Part shown: positions 57,051-64,000 of the stretch, in pieces
Numbering within the stretch: position 1 is the first letter of the stretch
How the letters are laid out: every line of letters starts with the position of its first letter
Assembly (NCBI GenBank): GCA_014904985.1
Contig: MU128959.1
Location: forward strand, 71,080-135,079
Direction: 5' to 3'
Source of the DNA: Hydnum rufescens UP504
Taxonomy: Eukaryota; Basidiomycota; Agaricomycetes; Cantharellales; Hydnaceae
DNA: 64,000 bases
Notes under the pieces: model-generated
Told to the model about the DNA's origin: nothing
The model's database searches: none
Seen by the model: only the letters and a program-made list of their open reading frames with translations
Translations under genes and position numbers: made by a program

Positions 57051-59447
57051 ATGCCTTCTCTTCAAAACCTCATTTTTATTTCAGTTTTTTCTTCCTTCAT
57101 TGTTGCGCAGCGTGTTCGTTATCATTCTCTCGGAGGCCTATGTGATACAGTATATTGACAAGATTTCCTCTCAGATAACTGGTATAAACGATGTGTGGCA
57201 GGTGAGTTGAATGACATGACATCCTATATGCTCTCTAACACTGCTGCTTTCCCCTTCGTTAGACTACGTGGGACGGGGCAATCGAGTTTTCTTATAATAA
57301 CACGAATGGCGCTATCAATTGGGCGACTCCCGGACCCATTAGTTCTGCTGACATAGTGATCGACGATGAACAGTTATTTCAGCAGATGGTACTTCAGACA
57401 TCTTATAGTTTCCTAGATATTTTGCTCACCGCGATTGCAGGATGGGTTTGGGGCTGCAATGAGTAAGTGAAGGTATACTTGGCATCTTCTAGCTCTCTAA
57501 TATGGTTACAACAGCCGATTCGGCGGCGCTGGTTTTGACGAATCTCAAAAATGCGAATAGTACGAGCTATTGGTCGCTTTTGCAATATATGTTCAATTCC
57601 ACAGATGGTGCCGATGGTGCTGGGCTCAGCTATATTCGCCTGCCGATGGGCTCTACCGATCTATCCGCCACTGCGTACACGTATAATGATGCCTGTTGTG
57701 ACACGTCTCTTTCTCAGTTCAGCATCGATGTCACTCCATCGTACGTCTTCTCTGTTTTGAACGACATCAAGTCAGTCAACAACATTCTTAAGCTTCATAT
57801 GATTCCGTGGTCTCCCGTGAGTGCGGCGTCCCTTTTTTTGGGAGCCTTGAACACCGCCATTGACTGACTTGTCTTCCTCTGATTAGCCTGCCTGGATGAA
57901 AGATTCGGGCACTCTATTCAGCGGGTCACTGTCTAGTGCCCATATCAATACCCGTAAGATCCCCCCCTTATGACCTATCATTCTTTCTGTGCTCATGCGT
58001 CCATCGCTCCTTGTTCAGTCGCCCATTACCTGTTCAAATGTGTTCAGGCGTGGGGCGCCAAGGGTTTCACTGCGTATGCGATAGGCATCCAGGTGAATGG
58101 ATAAATAATTCGCGTCGATGTCGCATTCCTGTCTTACGCTTGGGATACGATGTTCGTAGAATGAGCCACAAGTCTATCTGGTTTCTTATGTATGCCCGCG
58201 ATATTTGCTGATCTTTATATTGCAGAATGTTAATCCTACGTACCCCACTGCGATCGTGACGGCAGACCAAGAGGCCCAGGTGGCCATGGCTCTGCGCGCA
58301 CTCCTAGATAAGAATGGTTTCTCTGGTGTGAAGATTATCGGGCACGTGTATTGCGCTTCTAAAGGCATTTAGCTTCACGCTGATCGTGATCATCATGCAG
58401 AGGCGAGACGAATTGTAGGGTGAATTCGTTTTGCTTCTCGGTTTTCAACTAATGCAACTTGTAGGGGATTCTTCAGAGTATGCTGGGACTGTGGTCAGTT
58501 TTGGATCACCCTCCTTTCGTACCTGTTGACACCTAAACCCCTGATTGTCTCAGCTGTCGGAGGCGAACAGTGCTATCTCTGGATCTGCGTGGCATTGTTA
58601 TGCGGGCGACAGTTCCTCGCAATCTGCGGTAACGGATACGTATCCCACCAAAGAAATCTACTTCACCGAGTGTGCTGGCATAATCGGATCCGACCGGTGG
58701 ACTGATATCAAATGGCAAACAAGCAATTTGTGGATTGGGGCCGTTAACAATTGGGCTCGTGCGGCGTTGATGTGGTCCTTGGTTGCCAATAGTGACGGTG
58801 TAAGTGCCGGTTATTCTTGCGTTGCATTGAGTGGACCCGCACGCGCTAATATTCTCCTGGATAATCGTTAATAGAGTCCTGTTCTACCTAGTACGGATAC
58901 GTGTAGGGGAGGATGCCGGGGTGTTGTTAGTGTCTCGGGTGCCTCGTGGAGTGTGAATCAAGAATGTGCGCGAACGTCCGTCTTGCGCATTCATTGCGCA
59001 GAGCGCTTGACGTGAGAACGTGAGAGGCGATAACACATCCCTTTTTCTGGGTGCATAGTTCTCGGCATGGCTCAGGCCAACAAGGCTATACTTCCGAAGG
59101 ACCCCGGCGGCCCATGGGGACAGCGTATTGGGGTCAGTGTGGGCGGGTCGCTTGATTGGGCGCTGGTCGTTTCTGCCTTCAAGACGGCTCGACTGAATAG
59201 TGCGGATTGGAATCGGTATAGTATGGTAAGCATTCTCGTGAACCCTCACCGCGTGGCCGTGAAAATGCCTGTGCTGTGGCATTGATTTCTTGCGGGCTGT
59301 TCTTAGGTTGTTCTCAACTGGGACGATTCCTCGTCCACTTCATGGAATCCTCAGTCGGTTTCGACCACGATAGAGTTCAGAGGGTATCAGGCTATGTACT
59401 CCTTTCCCGTGGGAGTCACGACACTTTGGTGGTTTGCCCCCAACTGA
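57051..59447 (+). CDS. Secreted GH30 glycosidase (glucosylceramidase / beta-1,6-glucanase-like)
   Basis: Extracellular glycoside hydrolase family 30. The signal peptide is encoded from 57051 (MPSLQNLIFISVFSSFIVAQ); a 61-nt intron (57114-57174, weak donor GTTCGT) joins it in frame to ITGINDVWQ, and then TTWDGAIEFSYNNTNG. The barrel follows: EQLFQQMDGFGAAMTDSAAL, GAGLSYIRLPMGSTDLSA, LKLHMIPWSPPAWMKDSGTL, HYLFKCVQAWGAKGFTAYAI. The acid/base motif NEPQ appears only if a 12-nt exon (58160-58171) is included, giving GIQNEPQNVNPTYP. The nucleophile Glu is in KEIYFTECAG (codon 58668-58670). The C-terminal beta domain has IGVSVGGSLDWALVVSAF and VTTLWWFAPN, ending at 59445-59447. Fungal GH30 enzymes act on beta-1,6-glucan or glucosylceramide; the substrate cannot be decided here. 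Adjacent exons use 50-70 nt introns. Confidence 0.9.
58160..58171 (+). other. 12-nt microexon carrying the GH30 catalytic acid/base Glu
   Basis: AATGAGCCACAA encodes Asn-Glu-Pro-Gln. It is bounded by TTCGTAG upstream and GTCTAT downstream. The preceding intron is 58093-58159 (67 nt, donor GTGAAT) and the following one 58172-58225 (54 nt, acceptor TTGCAG). Including it restores the family motif QNEP between IGIQ and NVNPTYP without changing frame; skipping it also keeps the frame but removes the catalytic Glu. Confidence 0.78.
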
Positions 59448-59706
59448 GTGTTAGGAAGGACTGAAATAATTATGTGGCCTGGGGCCACCATTCATGCTGT
59501 TATTTTTCGGTCCCACAGAGGGGGTACTCCTACTAGCTAAATGTATCGATCTCATCCAGTACTCCTTCATTTTTTACATGCACATTGTTTGACAGCAGAG
59601 ACACTCTTCACTTAAGTATACATACTACCATCTCTTGGTTGTTTACTTCGAGTTTGTGGAGGTGGACGAGTGGAAAGAATGAGCCGAGGACCTATTTTCT
59701 TCCATT

Positions 59707-60941
59707 CTAGACAGCAATAATGGTCAGTCGAACAAGATATTCGTATGGAGCTAGTTGCTGCTTACCTTCGTCGGTTAGGAGGCGCGGCTGAAGAACAAGG
59801 CGCTTGTGATGCTTGTCCTCTCTCGCCATGAAGCGCCCAATGGCTGCCTCCGTGATACCTTCGACGGCGCGTAATCTTCTGATAATTCTGTAGGCAAGGG
59901 GGAATTAAAAACCCAAATTGACGGAATGGAAGAAAAGCTAAAAGGCACTGGTATTTCCTGTTCTCGAGAATCCCGGCCTCATCCGCAAAAGTTTCATGTT
60001 CCTGCATCCAATAGGCGATGCTTCGACGTAGCTACAGGCACGACATGATCACAGTTTCCCAATAGAAGAGACCTTAAAAAAAAAACACTGACTGCGGCTC
60101 GAACGGAAAAATGTTTTTTCCACTTCTTCACCACTTTGTGCTTTTCGGCGACTTGCTTTGCCTGCCGGAGATCCCTCTGAAGCTTGAGGATATCGGAGGA
60201 ATCGTAGCCTTCTGCCACGCCCGGTTTCCCCTTTGTATAGCACGACTGACATGACTCGGCTGTTTTGCGCGTTGTCAACAAACTTCACAAGGAAGGTAAT
60301 GGAGAGCACACAGTACTCCCTAGGATCGGGTGCAACAAGCCACGAAGACCGTTGTACCCCAACGTTGACACCATACCACGTGTTCTTACACAGACAGGAT
60401 CTTTGGTCCCCAATAGCCTGAAGGATGGTAATCAGACCCCCCCCCCCATCCCGATATGATAAGAGGCACGCACGTAGACCACATACAGTCATGGCATGCC
60501 CGTAGGATTAAAGTATATTTCCGTTCAAGGGGACCGGATGCACCACATATCTTGATATACAAGCATCGCTTAGGCAGGCCGATCGATCCAAAGAGGCTCT
60601 ATCACATACCATGCATTTTTTTCCGAATACGAAAATGGCGTACTTGATTTCACTGATACCTGGAGGACAACCGGGGAGACCTAGACCTAAGTTTTGTCGG
60701 GCCATGCCCCATATCTTGTCATTTTTTCTCACTAGCTGACGAAGAAAGGTGTTGGTACGAGTAATGTGCAGGACGTCGATGGGTTCATGAAAGTACAAAT
60801 CTACCGGGGTGTTGGAGGACTGAAGATTTAGGAAAAGATATAGGGAGAAAGGGGCCTGTGCATCACCTCCAGGAGAGTCTCCACGGGTAAGTCATTTATC
60901 GTTGCGGGTCGTCCGAACGGATGTGTAGGAGACTTCTTCAT
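59707..60941 (-). CDS. F-box protein
   Basis: Probable substrate-recruiting subunit of an SCF ubiquitin ligase. Exon 1 from 60941 reads MKKSPTHPFGRPATINDLPV and ETLLE, the start of an F-box (LPxE). After an intron it continues DLYFHEPIDVLHITRTNTFL and RQLVRKNDKIWGMARQNLG, completing the motif, then LPGCPPGISEIKYAIFVFGK and a Cys pair KCMVCDRASLDR, a layout common in basidiomycete F-box proteins with a following zinc-binding-like segment. Downstream exons (60240-60000) have SCYTKGKPGVAEGYDSSDIL and a helical KLQRDLRQAKQVAEKHKVVK, then YWMQEHETFADEAGILENRK. No LRR or WD repeats were seen. The 3' exon and stop near 59707 are uncertain. Confidence 0.68.
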
Positions 60942-61446
60942 GCTCGTCTTCCGACGTCGGGCAGAAGCTACATGTGTATATGACTATTCTAGCACATGAT
61001 CCATACATTTGGCAGACGAACCTTTTCCTTCTACCCGTCCCATGTTCGTCGATGGGGTTGTAACCTAAAGTGGATCATCCAACGGTACATGCCGGATTTG
61101 CTTTCCAACTCCGTCAGGGGTTGGTATTCGAAAAATTTGTCAAATCCAGGGCGTCTTTTGGTTGTAGGTGCGGCCAAGTAGCGAGGCTCCAGTGTACACA
61201 CTTGATGCTGATTATCTCCATTCAGAATAGATAGGATTTCGTAGTGAAGACGACGGCATACAGTAAAACGATGTTTCCCCCTGATTATATTTATTTAAAG
61301 TTGCACCTGAGTGTAGGATTGTCGGAGATCAAGGCTAAGCCGACTGCCTTTCTAGGACATTTTTCCTTTTATGAAACACCTTCCTTTTATATCCCATTGC
61401 TCATCTACCTGTATAGATTATCGGATACACCCGAAGGCTTTCCTCA

Positions 61447-61467
61447 GTCCTCTAATACGAGACTGAG
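61447..61467 (+). repeat. 21-bp direct repeat, first copy
   Basis: A 21-mer containing TCCTCTAATACGAGACTGAG is repeated exactly at 61560-61580. A second unit, AGTTCTATTATCCAG (61524-61538), recurs at 61579-61593 overlapping the end of that copy, followed again by TCCTCTG. Confidence 0.85.
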
Positions 61468-61559
61468 GTAAGCCGAGAAGTACTGCTATTCCACTCCTTT
61501 CAGACTTCTTACATATTGTATATAGTTCTATTATCCAGGTACTATCTACAATAATAATA

Positions 61560-61580
61560 GTCCTCTAATACGAGACTGAG
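61560..61580 (+). repeat. 21-bp direct repeat, second copy
   Basis: Exact second copy, fused to the second AGTTCTATTATCCAG unit. The arrangement looks like a local template-switch or repair scar. Confidence 0.85.
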
Positions 61581-61753
61581 TTCTATTATCCAGTCCTCTG
61601 ACAAGGATGTGGAGTGGATCAGAGTATGAGACAACCTTCCTAAGGTAACAACGATAGCATCATGCCCTTCTCCACCGACGTCAACTGGCCCAACGGCTTA
61701 CTTGACATCTTCAATATCAGTCGTGCCGAGAATGGACCCGAATCCCGCTATTA

Positions 61754-62893
61754 CTGTATGTGCAGCGACCCCTTGAATGAGAATCCAGGATCCCGAAGGG
61801 ATTGCCTTCATTTCTGTGATTCTGTGTCTGGGTCCCCCGCCTTTTAGGTACTGGCGGGTATGCAGGCCAGCTGTGTTAGCTGTGAACAATTGAAGAAAAG
61901 ACACGATGTACCGTACATTCGCTGATATTGGCATTCCCGGCGATAATACCGCAAGAGGGAAAAGGAGCAGCAATGGAATTAGCACTATATCCTCCAGCCG
62001 TGGTCACCCACCCACCCACAGCAGCACATTGTACAGAATCGAAGAGCCGGAATCGCAGACGCGCCGAAATCGGGGATATCCCCCAGTGTTTTTTCTGATG
62101 ATAGATGATATTAGGTCTCTGGATATAAATGGGCGGTGGATGAACCTCCAGCCAGCCTTAGCCAGAAGATGCATTTGGCGCTCTTTAAAGAGAACGTCCA
62201 AGATGTTGCACATGGAGAAATAAAATATCAAAGCATCGGCTACTAACAAAAGGCCCGCACGAGTTCATCACCTCCTCGCATCCCTCCAGATAATAGATCA
62301 GTGGATGAGCCGATTTCCCCAAGGCTCTCTGATGAAGCAGGAAAAACAATTCATGTTTTGGCGAGATAGGTTGGTATCGATCGTCTGTTCATTATTAGCC
62401 ACAAGATGGTATGGGTCGGCAGGCAGGGGGAAATTACGTCGGGGAATTTGCAGCATTGCCATGTTGAGGCCACACACCGAGCACATATATTATGTAATAC
62501 CATCGATATACTGTATTCGGTAATGTTGGCTTTGACGCATCTAATGTATCGCTGTCGGCGTTGCGTCTGAGAGGGAAGGTCTTGGCCTCTTTGTTGGTAC
62601 ACTGCCGCACTAAATCGGGATTGCAGGAATCGGCAGGTGAAGTCGGGTGGTCATTGACATCCGATGTTGAACTGCCAGTCATCCCGGGAAGAGTCAGCTA
62701 CGCCGATGGCGAACTTGGGAAGGTCCAGACGCAAAAATGGATATTGCTAGTCTTAGTGTTAGAGCCTTGAGGTGGTGCACCACCTTCACGGAGTGTGCAA
62801 ACTGCCCGAAAAGAAGGGCCCACCACTAATTGCGGGGTCCTCTGTGCGACCGCCTCCTATAGAGTTTCTTCTTCTTCTTCCTCCTCTTCTTCT
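61754..62893 (+). repeat. Dispersed repeat, copy B (about 1.1 kb)
   Basis: Second copy of the repeat at 55522-56727, same orientation, about 6.2 kb away, with several deletions relative to A (for example around 62460). It ends in a CTT-rich run, as A does. The palindrome AGGTGGTGCACCACCT (62769-62784) is perfect here and has one mismatch in A. Confidence 0.85.
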
Positions 62894-62979
62894 GTTGGAA
62901 TTGGGGATGGGCGAGCTCTAACGCTCATCGCTTAGTCAGCGTATCCTTCTAGATAGTTTGCGGGATGTACCGAAGTTCC

Positions 62980-62997
62980 CTCAAGCGTTTGCTTGAG
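62980..62997. repeat. Small hairpin (CTCAAGC-GTTT-GCTTGAG)
   Basis: Perfect 7-bp inverted repeat with a 4-nt loop just outside the left end of the foldback element. It could be an end feature of that element or independent. Confidence 0.6.
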
Positions 62998-62998
62998 C

Positions 62999-63475
62999 TT
63001 AGTCTTGTTACCAGACCGAGTTCACTCGGTCTGGTGAAACGGGGAGATCCGAAGGCGGGCACGATGCTTCCGCTACAGCCAATCAGAAAAAGTTTTGACC
63101 GGTGTTTGCCGGCGCTTTCAGTTGGGTATGCGACGATCGCCTTACCAATTATGGGAGGTATTAGTCACGGGCTCTACCTTGCTTAGTAGTATGTGGGTGG
63201 TGCGTTGATATCGAAGGCCGAATAGACCAGGAATCGGCAGCAAAGAACTCAAGTGACATCTATACGCTCACCAGCCCACTGATGAGGTCCAGCAAAATTG
63301 AAACTACGATAGGCATAATAATGATTGCCAGTCAAAAACCAACTGAAAGTTTCGGCAAACACCGGTCAAAACTTTTTCTGATTGGCTGGAGCGGAAGCTT
63401 CGTGCCCGCGCCTTCGGAACTCCCCATTGTACCAGATCGAGCTCACTCGGTCTGGTTACGAGACTAGTCTCGTTC
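62999..63475. mobile_element. Foldback/MITE-like element with long inverted repeats
   Basis: About 125-bp inverted repeats (left about 63005-63127, right about 63340-63465) enclose about 210 bp. They share a perfect 34-nt inverted block, 63078-63111 against 63353-63386, containing GCCAATCAGAAAAAGTTTTG. Each arm also carries its own hairpin: ACCAGACCGAGT with TC loop then ACTCGGTCTGGT at 63010-63035, and a slightly diverged version at 63431-63456. No transposase is encoded. No clear target duplication was found, so the exact ends are uncertain; a further palindrome CGAGACTAGTCTCG (63459-63472) lies at the right edge. Confidence 0.78.
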
Positions 63476-63769
63476 CTCACTGTCTCTGTCAGCTAGATAA
63501 TCTCCCGTCTGTAGTCACGGCTAGGTGGGTTAAAAGATCCAGGTTGAATGGACTGGAGCCTCGGAGCGTGGGACGTATACTACAGCCCAAGGCGCGACCG
63601 AGTCGTGTAGACCCGCGACTGATGAACCCCCCAGCGCCTGGCGACACACGGGAGGCGATAATTCATCGAGGACATAACAAGGAAAGTTGAGGTTAATGTA
63701 TAACAAAGGTAACGTCAACAACGAGGCACTGCGAGTCACCCCGTACCCGCAGACGATAACAACGGATAT

Positions 63770-63925
63770 CCAGATCCAAGATCCCCTAGACCATCCTTCA
63801 TCTGTCCTCTGCAGGTAACGTTCAAAGGCATCCGACTTCCAACGGCCCTGGATTCTGAACAAGTGGATGGAGAGGCCCCGCCAAAGATGCTCGGTTACAC
63901 CACCAATGCAAAAAACTGGGGCCAT
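63770..63925 (-). pseudogene. Tyrosine recombinase C-terminal remnant
   Basis: The minus-strand frame has FCIGGVTEHLWRGLSIHLFR and IQGRWKSDAFERYLQRT. This matches the end of fungal tyrosine recombinases (HSFRIGGxT...QGRWxSDAFxRYL), as carried by Crypton- or DIRS-like elements. The normally invariant HxxR is replaced (PVFC), so the Arg nucleophile-activating residue and the His are missing, and upstream catalytic parts lie beyond the window or are gone. It is therefore a relic, close to the foldback element. Confidence 0.62.
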
Positions 63926-64000
63926 ATATGGCTGGGAGCCCTGCCTGTGAGAAAACCTCGGTGCACCTCAATAAAAACTGTCTTCGTCATGGCAAGTCAG

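Larger units (their letters stand above)
60942..61753. other. Intergenic region with small nested direct repeats
   Basis: About 810 bp holding the F-box gene promoter and a patch of short duplications (next entries). A 61-residue frame at 61662-61847 (MPFSTDVNWPNGLLDIFNIS) runs into repeat copy B and has no known relatives that I recognise. Confidence 0.4.

Overview
The window is nuclear DNA of a filamentous basidiomycete, most likely an Agaricomycete. The species cannot be named from sequence alone; Cantharellales/Ceratobasidiaceae is a guess. The reasons are intron-rich protein genes with mostly 45-70 nt GT-AG introns, short shared promoters between divergent genes, and fungal housekeeping families (GCN2, Mcm1-type MADS box, eS10, GMP synthase, GH30, copper amine oxidase, F-box). 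No rRNA, tRNA or CRISPR array was recognised. Gene boundaries are hand-spliced and approximate inside each gene.

Layout. 0-29 kb is gene-dense: a Rossmann-fold NAD(P)-binding protein; a Rad2/XPG/FEN1-family nuclease; an Mcm1/SRF-type MADS factor; the eIF2-alpha kinase GCN2; a helical protein of unknown function divergent from it; an EBP-type sterol isomerase; a large protein with a Red1/ZFC3H1-type zinc finger, divergent from a MYND-SET methyltransferase; ribosomal protein eS10; a decayed mitochondrial tRNA-modification GTPase (MSS1/MnmE) abutting an inverted, decayed SRPK-type kinase fragment between short direct repeats; GMP synthase; and a coiled-coil protein carrying a 63-bp minisatellite. 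29.7-36.2 kb is gene-poor and decayed; it holds a hAT-like MITE with an 8-bp target duplication.

36-51 kb is the most coherent block: an acetyl-CoA transporter, glycine-cleavage T protein, two divergent DUF3445 (haem-dependent oxidative N-demethylase family) genes, a small cupin, and a copper amine oxidase divergent from the cupin. N-demethylation, amine oxidation and folate-linked one-carbon transfer could form a route for using methylated amines; this is inference from families and adjacency.

51-64 kb holds an unknown small protein, a Ser/Pro/Ala-rich protein, a secreted GH30 glycosidase whose catalytic acid/base Glu appears to lie on a 12-nt microexon, and an F-box protein. These last two genes are bracketed by two diverged copies of a 1.1-1.2 kb repeat. 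The right end has a foldback element with long inverted repeats and a tyrosine-recombinase remnant.
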